Shown: positions 31,548-43,914 of the stretch, piece after piece
Layout of the letters: each line of letters opens with the position of its first letter
How positions within the stretch are numbered: the stretch's first letter is position 1
Source: Botrytis cinerea B05.10
Lineage: Eukaryota; Ascomycota; Leotiomycetes; Helotiales; Sclerotiniaceae
Direction of reading: 5' to 3'
DNA: 64,000 nucleotides
Assembly (NCBI RefSeq): GCF_000143535.2
Contig: NC_037320.1
Coordinates: 310,001-374,000 of the forward strand
Translations under genes and position numbers: made by a program
Notes under the pieces: model-generated
Database searches by the model: none
What the model was told of the DNA's origin: nothing
Seen by the model: only the letters and a program-made list of their open reading frames with translations

Positions 31548-34500
31548 ATGTTCAGTTCCGCGTTGAAGTCCTTTACCTCGAATATCAACTCGAACTACTC
31601 AGTCTCGTCCACACCCAGTTCGTACTCAGGACCATGGAAGATCTACGATGCGAAGAAGAAGTCGACAGGAAAGACTGCTTCAGTCTTTGTCCTCGATCGC
31701 AAAGCCTTAGACGCACATGCAGGATCCTTGGGACGATCGAGTGCTTCGTCGATGAAACGTGCGACCGAGGAGGTAATTGAAAGATTGAAAAAAGAAGCTT
31801 CATCTTTGGCAAGGCTGCGGCATCCTAGTATTTTGGAACTGGTAGAGCCGGTAGAAGAACTGAGGGGCGGGGGGCTACAATTTGCGACAGAGACTGTAAC
31901 GGCTTCGTTATCTGGCCTCCTACTGGAGAAAGACGAACAAGAAAGAGCTGGTGGGATTGGCGGACGCTCAAGTCGCTATGTCACCGAGGATTCAGAAGGT
32001 GGCAGAAGGAGAAAAGAGGTTGAAGTGGACGAACTGGAAATACAAAAGGGTCTTCTGCAGATCAGCAAGGCATTGGAGTTTTTACACGATAATGCTGGTC
32101 TTGTACATGGGAATCTAACTCCTGATGCTGTGTTCGTGAATGCTAAGGTGAGTTGTTCAAGCATGTTTATATTTACTGTGACTAATTATTGTAGTCTGAT
32201 TGGAAACTTAGTGGACTCAGCTTTTGCAGTCCGCCAGACAATTCGACTAAAGCATCTTCAGTGCAACCCATTAATCTCTCTGAGGTTCTGAATATCGATC
32301 CTCGACTACCCCGTTCTGTTCAAATCAACCTTGACTACTGTTCCCCAGATTTTGTCCTAGACTCGAATCTGAATGTTTCAGCAGATATGTTCTCACTAGG
32401 TCTTCTCATTGTCGCTCTCTATAATTCGCCTCATACATCACCACTGGAGTCCAACAACAGCGTATCTGGTTACAAAAGACTATTCACCTCATCTTCCACC
32501 ATTCCCTCATCTAGCAATAGCTTCTTGTGTAAAAAGCCATTGCCAAGAGATATGACTGGAGAGGTACTACCGCGATTGATTACTAGACGTCCAGCGCAAC
32601 GTATGACCGCAAAAGAGTTTCAGGACAGCGCCTATTTTAACAACATTTTGATATCTACAATCAGATTCTTGGACTCTTTACCTGCTAAAACTCCTAGTGA
32701 GAAGGCTCAATTCATGCGTGGTTTGTCCAGGGTGTTACCATCATTCCCAAAAAGTGTCATGGAAAAAAAGGTTTTACCGGCTTTATTGGAGGAAATGAAG
32801 GACCGCGAACTGATATCATTAATTCTACAAAATGTTTTCAAAATCATCGAATTGTTACCCTCCGCAAGAAGGCCTTTTACCGAAAAGATCATGCCTAGGC
32901 TCAAGGAGATATTTTTGAATAACCCCAAACCTCCTACCGAGCGTGATGCTGCAAAGGAAGCTGGGTTGATGGTATTGTTGGAGCACATTCAAGTAATATC
33001 TGTCAATTGTTCGGGTAAAGAGTTTAAAGACGGTAAGATATTCGCCAAAGACTAGATGTATTGTGCTAATTGCCTTAGATATCTTGCCAATTGTAGCCAT
33101 ATCGATAGATTCACCAACGCATGCACTTGTAGACGCTGCTCTGCGAAGCTTAAATGTAGTTCTTCCTATCCTTGATTTCTCTACTATCAAGAATGAACTC
33201 TTCCCAGTCATCTCTTCGGTTTTCACAAAGACCAGTAGTCTAGGAATAAAGGTCCGAGGGTTAGAGGCTTTTGTGGTTCTTTGCGGTGGCTCAAATGATC
33301 CAGCCTCTAGCAATGATGGTCTCGATGGCATTGGGGGTGCTAAGAAAAACACATCTACCCCCCTAGACAAATATACCATGCAAGAGAAGATAGTACCTTT
33401 GATTAGAGCAATCAAGACGAAGGAACCTGCTGTTGCAGTTGCTGCTCTAAACGTTCTTAGACAAATAGGTAATATAGCTGACGCAGAATTCGTTGCCATG
33501 GATATTCTCCCCATATTATGGAACATGAGCTTGGGGCCACTTCTGAATTTACAGCAATTTCAATCTTTTATGGAACTCATTAAAAGCTTATCTGTTCGAG
33601 TCGAGTCTGAGCAAACAAAGAAGCTGCAAGAACTATCCGGTACTAATGGAGCAGGTGTGAGGGCAAATGGTACCGATGATTTCATGTCGTTCGGCGCAGC
33701 CTCGGCTTTCCCACCCGCCGTGGGATCAGATGATCCCGAAATGGATTTTGAACGACTTGTTAAGGGCGGAATTGGTGCACCTTCATCAAACAACGCCTTA
33801 GATGCCAGCTGGGATGCCAATCCCACAAGCCCCCATGCTCAACAACCACAGTCGGCTCAACCAAAACCGTCTTTTGCTTGGTCCACCCCATCGCCAACAG
33901 CGCCTACGTATCCTTCTAACTCTATCAATAATGTTCTCCGACCACAACAAGCGACATCACGAACAGTCACTCCAGACCTTTCAAGCTTTGGTGCTCTAAC
34001 ACCATCAGCTACCCAATTCTCGCAACCGCTTCAGCCGCAATCTAACTACTCAAATCCTATACAACCGCAATCTTCATTTTCTCAACCCCAACCCTCTTTC
34101 TCACAACCCCAATCCGCGTTTCCTCCACCCAAACCTTCAACCTCGACTCTGAACTGGAACAGTGCAGCTGCATCCTCAACCCCCAATCCATGGAGCTCTA
34201 CACCTACAACCGCGACCTTATCGCCCATCTCACCACCCCCTTTGAATTCCTCCTTTTCTTCAATGAGCAACTCGATGTCTTCACTTTCTATGAATCAGAT
34301 GAATCAAGCTAGACCCGCCTTGAACAGTTCGCAGAGCGCTTCGGGCGCGTTCTCAAGTTTTTCGTTACCTCCACCACCCAGTGCGGGGACTGGGGGCACA
34401 GGGAACTACAGTGCGTTTGGGAGTACTAGTGGAAGTGGGCTAGGAAGCGGCGGAATGGGAATTGGAATGGGACAACAAAGGCCGGTTGTGCAACAGCAGC

Positions 34501-34556
34501 AGCAGCAGCAACCACAGAAGAAGAGTGGATTGGATGCATATGAGAGTTTATTGTGA
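31548..34556 (+). CDS. SCY1-like pseudokinase (SCYL2/Scy1 family)
   Basis: Three exons (31548-32147, 32195-33032, 33079-34556), introns of 47 and 46 nt, 971 aa. Residues 1-330 are a degenerate protein kinase domain. The catalytic loop reads LVHGNLTPDAVFVN in place of HRD-x4-N, and the DFG position reads SDWKLSGLSF, so catalysis is unlikely. After it comes LITRRPAQRMTAKEF and a long HEAT-repeat region (about 360-650; for example KVLPALLEEMKDRELISLILQ and KIMPRLKEIF). The C-terminal ~300 residues are low complexity in Pro/Gln/Ser with SQPLQPQ/SFSQPQ repeats and a Q run (QQQQQQQ) near the end. Family members act in clathrin-linked trafficking between Golgi and endosomes. It is convergent with the carrier gene. 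Confidence 0.92.
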
Positions 34557-35012
34557 GGTGATGTGAGGTTAGAGCTGGAAATTATGGAGGCATAGGATCA
34601 AATAGGGATCTGGAATTAAAAGGCACACGTTGGGCATAGGATGCGACGTGGAATTGATTAATCAAGTGAAAATGGTTGATAGGAACTTTGGAAGCGCCTG
34701 GTATTTGGGTGCTGGTGGAGTTATGAGTGTAATAGTGCATATATACCTAGCGGGCAGGAAAATGGATAGACATCGAGCGAGCGTGAAGTTGCTTCGGCGA
34801 GGTATAGTCAAATATCTCACCTTTTTGAGTAACGTGGATCTTTGTGATAACTGGTTCGTTTGCATTGAATGATATCTCTTGAATTTTAAATTGTTTCTAA
34901 TGCCCTCTAAATCTTTCCTGTGCTTCTATTCAAATGACATAGATATACAAGGATGAAATGACCCACTCATTTTTTCATTATCAATCCCACCTTCACAACC
35001 GGGTGAACAAAT
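34557..35012. other. convergent 3' region
   Basis: About 0.46 kb between the stops of the SCY1-like gene and the carrier gene. No gene is supported; short frames here overlap on both strands. Confidence 0.5.
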
Positions 35013-36223
35013 CTATAGTCCCTTCTCTGCGCGCATCTTTCTGAAAAAGTCTGTTACTCCGGTGAATACGACGAGTAAAATACCTCCACCAGGTCCCAAT
35101 CTGAGGACCTTAGGTAAGAATCCCTTGTATAGTGCTGCGAAACCTTCCTCCTTCATCACTGTACCGAGAGCTGGCCATGCCCAGTTGTATTTTGGTGCTA
35201 ATCCGGCAACCTTGGGACTATTTTGAATACGCGATTTGACGACATCCATTGGGGTGTTGAGGATTGTACCGGTGGTACCACCGATTGCTCCGGAAATCAT
35301 GTTGACCATCATTTCTTGCTTCTTGTTTTCGGGCTTGGGCATCAATGCCTTGACTTGAAAGATACATCCAAAGTATCCGGCGTTCCATAAGACATGTCTC
35401 CACATTGTACTTTCCAGTCCGTTGTAGAGAGCTAGTGGACCTTCGGCCTTTACAATCTTGCTAACGCAATCAACCATTCCGCTATATTTTCCGGCAGAGG
35501 CGCGGTCTTGCAGACGGATCTTGACGAGTTCAAAGGGGACGACTACGAAAGACTCGGTAGCTCCGGCGGTAGCTCCGGTGAGAATGGAGAGGGATTGGTT
35601 CATTTTGGCGACACCGAATATATCACGGTAAAACTTTCCCCAAGATTCGTTGGCTGCAAATTTAGTGGCACGTTTAGGAGCTTCCATCAGAATTGGGGCT
35701 TCGATTCCGCGGTATAGTCGTGAGACACTTCGAATGGGATATCAGCAGCCTATTGGGATCAAAGGGGTAGAGTTATTGGGGAGTTCATACCCTTCGTTCT
35801 TAATGATCTTTCTAAAGCAATCCACCATGCCATTGTAGCCATCTGGCCCCGCAGAGCTGGTTTGCAGTTGTCTATCCTTCCGTCAACATCATGTCTGACA
35901 TCTGCTCAATGTACTGGCGCAGAGGAACTCAAAACTCACACTCTAGTCTTTACGACATCCAACGGGTACCTGCATGAGTCAGTGTGATGCAGTAGCAAAT
36001 GCTTGTCTTCAGTTGAGGGGCACTTACATAATAAGAATCTATTGCAATGGCACATAATTTAGCTCTATGGTCCTGGATATACAGCAGAAATAACGTACTT
36101 CAGACACACCGGCGATCGCACCTATAATGTCTTTGTGAGTCTCAATTCCATGATATGGGGTGAGGGGTCCAACGTACCAGCAGCGAACTGGTAAACGAAA
36201 GGAAGAGGCTTTTCAGTCGACAT
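35013..36223 (-). CDS. mitochondrial 2-oxodicarboxylate carrier (Odc-type)
   Basis: Six exons: 36178-36223, 36099-36121, 36028-36038, 35940-35969, 35791-35871 and 35013-35727. The sum is 906 nt, 301 aa, the normal length for an SLC25 carrier. The family exchanges 2-oxoadipate and 2-oxoglutarate across the inner membrane (lysine metabolism). Three carrier repeats are visible: YPLDVVKTR, VPFELVKIR and TPMDVVKSR, each P-x-(D/E)-x-x-K/R, followed by YNGMVDC or YSGMVDC-type loops and GLYKGF-like ends. MSTEKPLPFVYQFAAG starts it. Joining exons 2-4 gives VSEILIMYPLDVVKTRVQ, which requires the 11-nt exon (ILI plus two bases). Introns are 56-79 nt. It is divergent from DNA2 and convergent with the SCY1-like gene. 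Confidence 0.93.
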
Positions 36224-36748
36224 GATTGCGATTGGGGCTATGAAATGGTTAGATATGAATACAATATCCTCTGTAGAGAGTTGTCTTGAATCTGATGGGT
36301 TATTAGTCCAACGCACCTGAGTCTAACTACCTATTGTCTGGGCTGAGCTGTCGCTGTTGAGAAATTATTTTGATCTCGTGTGATCTGTGCGATGACAATC
36401 TTATCAACCCCAGGGGTTCTAAGCTCTTCCGCTGCTTCTCCACCTTTAGCCGATAGTCGGAGGATCAGAGATAATGGAATAAAGACAGGGGTAGAATGAT
36501 TAAACGGTCCAAAACACGCGCTAGGATTAGTAATTTACACATAAAAATGGAGAGCGCGTCTCTAAATCGCGAAATCGCGTATTCTACTCCACAAAGTGCA
36601 AGAACTATCTATCAATACATATCCCAGCTGCATTTGTGAGCCCTTTACATATTGCTTTATGATTCAGATCCCTTTTGATATTGCTACATTTCCATAACAT
36701 AACATCATCTCTCATGTACTTGACCAATTCATATTCTGTGAAGATATA
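36224..36748. promoter_or_regulatory. divergent promoter, carrier / DNA2
   Basis: About 0.52 kb shared by two divergent genes. Near the DNA2 side are CGCG-containing words: CACGCG at 36515-36520, GAGCGCGTCTC at 36552-36562 and TCGCGAAATCGCGT at 36567-36580. These resemble MCB/E2F-like sites bound by MBF (Mbp1/Swi6) at G1/S in fungi. Assigning them to DNA2 is inference. Confidence 0.4.
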
Positions 36749-39700
36749 ATGCCTCTTCAAAAGTCCTTCTCCGAGACTAATCATTCAGGAAAAGAGAATC
36801 ATGTATGTATACATTCTACTTATTGTGGAAGTACACGACATAAAAATGATCGTCTTAGGAACTAAACTGGAAACTAATTGCATCACAGTCTCGACAGCCA
36901 TGGCAGAGGAATAAGAATTACCAGAACCAACAACAAAAGCCCAAAGTTCCCGCGAAACCATTAGCGGAGAAACCGCCGGTACCCGTTTCTACAACTACGA
37001 AGAATATCCTTAGCAACTTCCAATATCGAGAACAATCAGGAAAAGGAGACGATTCGAAAGAGATTATAAACTTGGTGTCATCGGAGACGGATAGTAGAAT
37101 TGCCACGCCTTCGAAGATGCGGCGGCGGGGCTCATCAAAAGATGAGACAAGTTCTGTAGACGAAGATGTCTTTCTTGACGACTCTACTTCCGCAGATGTA
37201 CCTTCAACGCCATCAATGGGGTTCGATCCCACACAGAACGCCGATTTCAAACGACCATTTAAAGCAGTATCACCTGACGATCGTATAATTTGGGATACAA
37301 ATAAGGATAGTCAACAACTACCTGAATCAGAGAGCGGCAACCTGGGCAAGAGGAAGAGGGGCGATAATGACATTGGCAGAGCACAGAGTTCTTCACCCAT
37401 ACTAGCCCATTCTTCGCAAGCAGATTCTTTTCCTAGGCCGGGGCCAGAAGTTGAGGTTTGGATGAAATTGGGTCAGACTAAGGACATTAAACTCTCGCGA
37501 ATTATGGAAAACGCATCTCCGCAATCATCGAAGGACGGGAATACGCCTAGAGGATTGACCAGATCAAGAAGTCTTGGAAATCCATTGAATCTTAAAAGAC
37601 ACCAACCGAGTAGGATAGGAAATAGCAGAAATATCGATACGCCGGGTTTGATGAGGCGATTGCAGGAGGACTACAAGCCAAACGAGGTTTCTAGTGGTCC
37701 TTCAAGCTCATCACCTCTCCCTGATAAAGTTCAATTTCAATTTGAAGGACCAAGTTCTCCATTAGGTCGAAAAGGAAGTGAGAAGAGGACATCGCCCTTA
37801 AAAAGGAGACTTGAGCCGCCATCTTCACCAAGTACGAATATCGAGTCACATGTTGCTTTACCGAGTCCAAAAAGACCTTCCACTGCCGAGTCGGATTATG
37901 GTTCCGATGATGGTCTAGACGAAATTGGTGGAATGATACTCACGGCTATCGAATCACAATCGCAAGTTCCTGCAGCTTCAATGTCACGACCACTACCAAA
38001 AATTTATGAGTCGCCAATTAAGCCCAGAGCGTACTCTACACATAAACCACAGAGCTTATCTAAAAGCCCCGACCCTCCGAAAGCATTGGAAGACGATAGT
38101 AGCGACGAATTTGGTGAAGGTTTGGACGATGATGATTTTGATGCCGCATTTGCAGGATCAGTTCCGGCAGATGATGTGGAGCTTCCGCCGTCAAGGCCTA
38201 GAGGTGCAGCAACTAAAAAGGAGGAGTCCGATGATGAATATGGTGACGATATAGACGATTCAGATTTTGCGGCTGCAGAGATAGCAGCAACGCAGTCACT
38301 AAAACAATCAACAAATAGCTTAATGCCTGTACGTCCGAGAAATCCATAGCAATATATTATTAAATCAACGCTAAGAAATGTCTAGTCTATGGAAAAAGCT
38401 CGCGCAATTCAAAGATATCTTGTCACCATGATAGATAATAATCAGTATGCAGGTGTTAATGGTAAATTGCAACCAGAAAAGGTAGATTCTCATGAGCTCT
38501 TGCCTTGATTTAGCTAACCATTCACGAGATACTCTATCTTCAACCTGAACGCTCAAAAATCAAAAGAATGGTGTATCTTAGAGGCACCTGGATTGATACT
38601 CCTGTCACCACAAAGGCTTTTGTTCACATCATTGGCAAGTTTGATGCACAGGGAATTTGTGTCATAGACGATAACTCTGGCTTGATCATTCTTCACCCGG
38701 ACCATCTTATCTCTGCGCTCGTAGTAGCGGATTCTTTCGGGTGTACTCGTCGTGCAGTTCTTCAAGATAGGGTCAAGGCTACTGGTGAAGCATCTCCAGC
38801 TATGCTTTATGGAACGATTCTTCATGAGATATTTCAAGCTGCAATGCTTGTTAATCGCTGGGATAGGATGTTTCTTGGCGAGCTTATTGATAAGCTTGCT
38901 CAAAGACATCTTGAAGACTTGTATGTTATCAAGGTTGAAATACCCCAGGCTGTAGAATATCTACATAGTAAAATGGGAGAGTTACAAGCATGGGCCGAAT
39001 TGTTTGTCTCATCTCAACCAAAGGTATGTGAAAGAATCTATTTTCCGTTTCAAATACTAACCTTTTTTGTTAGCCTGGAGCTCTAGTAAAAGCTGGAAAT
39101 GGCGATACTGTTGCTATGTGTGTCAGTAATCTTCTCGATGTTGAGGAACACGTTTGGTCTCCAATGTATGGCCTGAAAGGTAACATTGATGCTACGGTAC
39201 AAATCACAATGAGAGATGAAAAAGGGCAAAGAACTCTCACTGCACCCTTTGAGGTCAAGACCGGCAAGAATCCCAGTGTTGCCAACCGTGCACAAACAGC
39301 GCTTTACAATCTTCTGATTTCTGATCGATATGATGTTGAGATTGCTTATGGAATTCTGTACTACATGGAAACCTCTGAGACCATTAGAATTCCTGCCATT
39401 CGTCACGAACTTCGCCATATGATCATGCAGCGGAATGAGCTCGCGTGTTATGTCCGAGAGAAAAATGCTCAACTTCCACCCATGCTCAAAAAGGAGAACA
39501 TGTGTGGAAGATGTTATGCGAAGAATACCTGTTTCATTTATCACAAGCTAGCTGATGATGGAAACGGAGAGACAAGCGGTATGAAGGAGAAGTTTGACGA
39601 AGTGGTCAAGCATCTTACTCCAAAGCATAAAGAGTTCTTCCTCAAATGGGATGATCTTCTTACGAAAGAAGAGAAAGACTCTTTGAAGTTTCGTCGAGAA

Positions 39701-41932
39701 CTATGGACCATGTTGAGCTCAGAGCGGGAAAAACTTGGTCGATGTTTCTCGAACGTTATAATCGAGGAAGGATCTGCCTACGAAGATCAGAATAATGAGA
39801 AGATCAATCGATATCGATACACCATGATTAAACCGAAAAATACCGCAGCTCCAGGGTTTTCCTTCATGGACTCTCAGATTATAGTAGGAGAACCAATTGT
39901 TATCTCAGATGAAAAAGGCCATTTCGCTCTCGCCAAAGGCTATGTCACGAACGTACGCAAGAACAGGATTACAGTCGCTGTTGATCGACGTTTGCATAAT
40001 GCTCGCATCAGACAACCCGGATTCGATGAAACTAATAACCAGGTCTTTGCTAGTATCATGGAAGTCGCTGCAGAAGGATCTACACCAGCTGACTCTATTG
40101 GTAAAATTAGAGAGGATCCCATTCTGTACAGGCTCGATAAAGATGAATTCAGTAACGGTCTTGCGACTGTTCGGAACAATCTCATCCAAATTATGACCGA
40201 AGGCCCATTTGGATCACGCGAAATTCGAAGTCTAGTCGTTGATCTTAATCCTCCTCGTTTTAAGCCACATTCCACTCAGTACACACTCAAAGATCGATCT
40301 TGTATCAACGTGGATCAACGCCGTGCTATCGAAAAAGTCATGTCCGCACAGGATTATGCTTTAGTACTTGGTATGCCTGGTACTGGAAAGACTACAACTA
40401 TTGCTCACATTATCCGAGCTCTTGTTTCGCAAGGGAAATCTGTTCTCCTCACCTCTTACACTCATACAGCCGTGGACAATATCCTCCTGAAACTTCGAGA
40501 TGACTCAATTCCAATCTTACGCCTAGGCACTAAAGCTAAGATCCACCCCGACGTTCAAGAATTTGCCAAACTCGCTGTCGATCCTAAAGAAACCATGGAA
40601 GAAATCCGAAGTGTCTGGCATGATACACCAATCATTGCCACTAGTTGCCTCGGTATCAACCATCCCATTTTCAACGAACGTACATTTGACTACTGCATAG
40701 TAGACGAAGCTTCTCAAATTACACTACCCGTCTGTGTTGGTCCCATTCGTCTCGCTCGCACATTCATCCTTGTCGGAGATCACAATCAACTTCCCCCCTT
40801 AGTCAAAGATGAAGAAGCCCGAAAAGGAGGTCTAGATATCTCTCTCTTCAAATATCTCTCAGACGCCCATCCTCAAAGCGTCGTCTACCTCGAACATCAA
40901 TATCGCATGAATGCCGACGTAATGGCTCTTTCCAATACACTCATTTACAATGGACGTCTCAAATGCGGTAGCACTTCTGTCGCTAATCGTAAGATCATTA
41001 TTCCCGATATGGACGCTTTGAAAGCAAATCATCATACACCAAGTAGTGTCCTACACAGTACACAGAAGTCTATTTGTCTGGAACCGAAGAAGGGAAGATG
41101 CTGGTTGCGAGATCTCTTGGATCCGGATGTCACCGTAGCATTTGTAGATACTGATAGCCTTGGCGATATGGCACGAGAAAGCGAGAAAGGGAATCGAACT
41201 GTAAATGATGTGGAAGCTAGAATCGTAACGCAACTCGTTACCTCTCTCATAGCAGTTGGTGTAGATCCTACGGAAATAGGAGTCATGACACATTACCGCT
41301 CCCAATTAGCTTTGCTCAAAGACAGTCTCCATAATGCTAAAGGTGTGGAAATGCATACTGCAGATAGGTTTCAAGGGAGAGATAAGGAAGTTATTGTACT
41401 GAGCTTGGTAAGAAGTAATGAGGGTGGAAGTATTGGGGAATTATTGAAGGATTGGAGGAGGATTAATGTGGCGTTCACGAGGGCGAAGACGAAGCTGTTG
41501 GTTGTGGGGAGTAGGGGGACACTGAAAGGGAAGGTAGATAACGATGGAGACAGGAAGGAAGAAATGGTAAGTAGATTTGTGAGGTTGATGGAGGAAAAGA
41601 AGTGGGTTTATGAGTTGAAGGAGGAACAGTTAATGGGGCATTGGTGGGAAATGGCGGGGACTGCGACTCAGGGGAGTGTTGGATTGTCGCAGTGGGTCAA
41701 GGTGGAGAAAGAAGTGGTGAAGAGGAAAAACTCTGATTTGATGGATATCGAAGGAGACGAAGTTGGAGACAAGGAAAACGTGCGAATGACACCCACTAAG
41801 CAAGAACCGACGGCTATGAAGAGCGGCAAAGGGAAACATCAACCTAAGAGGATTAAAGGAGGTTTAGCGGCGAATAATGGGAATATAAGGCAAGGAAGCG
41901 TTTTGATGGATTTGGTTAACGATATGTCATGA
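36749..41932 (+). CDS. DNA2: DNA2 nuclease-helicase
   Basis: Five exons (36749-36802, 36889-38328, 38386-38481, 38529-39023, 39074-41932), introns of 47-86 nt, 1647 aa. DNA2 trims long flaps in Okazaki-fragment processing and resects DNA ends. The N-terminal ~500 residues are Ser/Pro-rich and disordered. Nuclease domain: first Fe-S Cys in DSFGC (~602), YGTILHEIFQ, then catalytic NIDATV (D~734) and FEVKTGK (E~755, K~757), then CGRCYAKNTC (Cys ~839, 842, 848), which completes the 4Fe-4S set. SF1B helicase: GMPGTGKTTT (~1128), DEAS, VGDHNQLPPLV, EHQYRMN, ADRFQGRDKEVIVLSLVRSN and VAFTRAKTKLLVVG. The exon 3/4 junction (PEK-ILYLQPERSK) was chosen because it uses a CTAAC branch site and a 47-nt intron rather than an implausible 32-nt one. 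Confidence 0.96.
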
Positions 41933-42971
41933 TTCATTGCAATTGGGAATAGGAATGTGTAGGATCATTATGATTAGGTGTTTTAAAATGGGGCTGGGCT
42001 TACATGTTATTGTTAACGTTTTTGTCTTGGCAATAGCGTTGAGATGGAAAATGAGTTTTAGTATACTTTTTTGTATGGATAGGGATGATGTGTTTAGGTT
42101 ATGCATTGATGATTGCGCAGGAGATAGTACTGTGGTGTTTGGGTATCTATAGGGTAGAAGAGAGAGCGAATAGTGCCTCTTTCACAGCATGTACGAGATG
42201 GCGTTCTTGGTGTTTGGTCAATATGATACCTTTTCTCTTTGCAAATAGAATTGAAAGGAAAGATAGTGACAAATGATCGATATGGAAATCATGTATGAAA
42301 ATCTAGAAATCAAAACTTCCCGATTGCGAATCGTGAGTAATCCACGCTATTCCACTGCTTGTTACTTCTATTAATTTACGCATTGGATTTGTGGATGTTA
42401 CATGTGAAGTGCTAGGGAAATGAGATGGAAGTATATTGAGGAAATCGAGCTTTGGGTACACAGCGCTGGACTGTTGCTAGTTGTGGATAACTCGCAGGGT
42501 TGAAAAGTTAAAAATCGTCCTTGGATTTTCAATGCGTAGCTTCTTTCTAACTTACTTCTTTACTTTTGGCAGGTATTGGATGACGGATCGAGGGTGTGGA
42601 TTTGTTTCATGGGGAGAATGTAATAATAATTCGTTGGGTCGAGTGAGGGTTTGTTTTTTGTTTTTTTTTAGTTTATCTTGGATAGAAGAGGATGGGAAGT
42701 TTAAAGTCGTGTGCATTGCTTTGGATAGATAACGTGTTTTGCTCAGGGGATGGAAAAGCTGGATGGGATGAGATGGAGTGAATGGGAATCGTGAGGTAGA
42801 TGAAATGAAGTTCGAGGATATTTATTTCACATGAATGGATTGTGCATTGGAGGATGGCGATCTGGCATTGCTTGCTTTTGTTCTTTCTTTCCAGAAGAAT
42901 TTTGAGTCTGCGTATTGTAAGATCTGTATCTTGGTGGCTTTTCCTGTAGTGGAGTAGGCACGAGCGAACGT

Positions 42972-43003
<32 letters not shown>

Positions 43004-43235
43004 AAGAAAGAAAGAAAGAAAGGTAAGACTTGCAATCTACCCACCCATCCAATAAGCGAACCCCTATTCTCCATCAACGCCCTCAATGCCCTTGAATATA
43101 TCCACACTCTTCTCCTCAACAAGATAGAAACATCTAACACTCAACCCACGCCCCAAACCTTATTTATCATACACGCCTTATCTAAAATGAACACAATCCC
43201 ACCACCCTCCCCCCTCACCTCATCAAACAACAACC
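41933..43235. other. intergenic with GA-rich microsatellite
   Basis: About 1.3 kb. A purine run (AGAG/GAAA units) occupies about 42973-43022. A 155-codon minus frame across it consists mostly of Leu/Ser/Phe from that repeat and is not believed. No gene is supported. Confidence 0.5.
42973..43022. repeat. AG / GAAA microsatellite
   Basis: Purine tract of AG dinucleotides passing into GAAA tetranucleotides, about 50 bp. Confidence 0.85.
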
Positions 43236-43914
43236 TCAAGATTCCAACCCGATGCATCCGATACAAACAAGCCGGGCTCGCACACAAGTAATCATCATTT
43301 CCACTGCCATACCAAGTTCTGCTTCTTCATCACCGTAGATATCGATATCCCCCTCTCTATTTTCCCTCGTATTCGTTTCGAGTTTGTGCTCAGAGGGAAA
43401 GGACGAAGTGATAGGTTTAGAATTCATCCCCGGTGCGATTTCTGAATCTGCTGTTGTTGATGCGCTGGGGGTTTTGAGACTTAGTCCGGCTATCATGTAC
43501 ATATATACATGTTAATTTTACTCTCTTCCACAATCGGGAATTGAATGACAGGTATCGAGAAATACAAAGGGATTTCAGAATACGTACCACCCGCAATCAA
43601 AGAGTGTCGACGAACGCGAGCGATTCCGCGGTTCCATCTTTCAATTACTCTCGGGAGCGCAATGGAATCTCGTCGTCTCTGGGGTGTGAGATGATGAAGT
43701 ATCACTGTTGAAATTTTGGGTGTGGTGGGAAGAGGCTTTTCTTTTGGTGAGGAAGTTTCGGGATGTTGTTTGGAGGGATGGCTGGTTGAGTGGGTGGCTC
43801 GATGGCTTTTTCTTTGAGGGGGTTAGTTGGTGTATTTGTATTTTCAGAACGAAGGGTATATATAACTTACGACCTCCTGAGATCCACGGGAGATATCGAT
43901 AGTCTGAAAGACAT
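43236..43914 (-). CDS. small spliced hypothetical protein
   Basis: Minus-strand gene model with at least three exons. The first, 43871-43914, begins MSFRLSISPVDLRR and ends at a GTAAGT donor. A middle exon ends at 43588 (GTACGT donor) and reads RRDSIALPRVIERWNRGIARVRRHSLIAG. The last exon, 43236-43489, starts after ATGATAG and reads GLSLKTPSASTTADSEIAPG, an acidic stretch, and CVRARLVCIGCIGLES. The 5' limit of the middle exon is uncertain; an acceptor after CCCCAGAG (near 43678) keeps frame. The middle exon is Arg-rich and has the look of a conserved basic helix. I do not recognise the family. Only the last splice is clear to me. Confidence 0.4.

Noticed and set aside
38482..38513. 32-nt intron between DNA2 exons 3 and 4
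   Set aside because: It is too short for these genes; the acceptor at 38528, just after a CTAAC branch site, gives a 47-nt intron and the better protein junction.
42673..43140. 155-codon minus frame
   Set aside because: Its centre is the translation of the AG/GAAA repeat (Leu/Ser/Phe), and the ends have no conserved motif.
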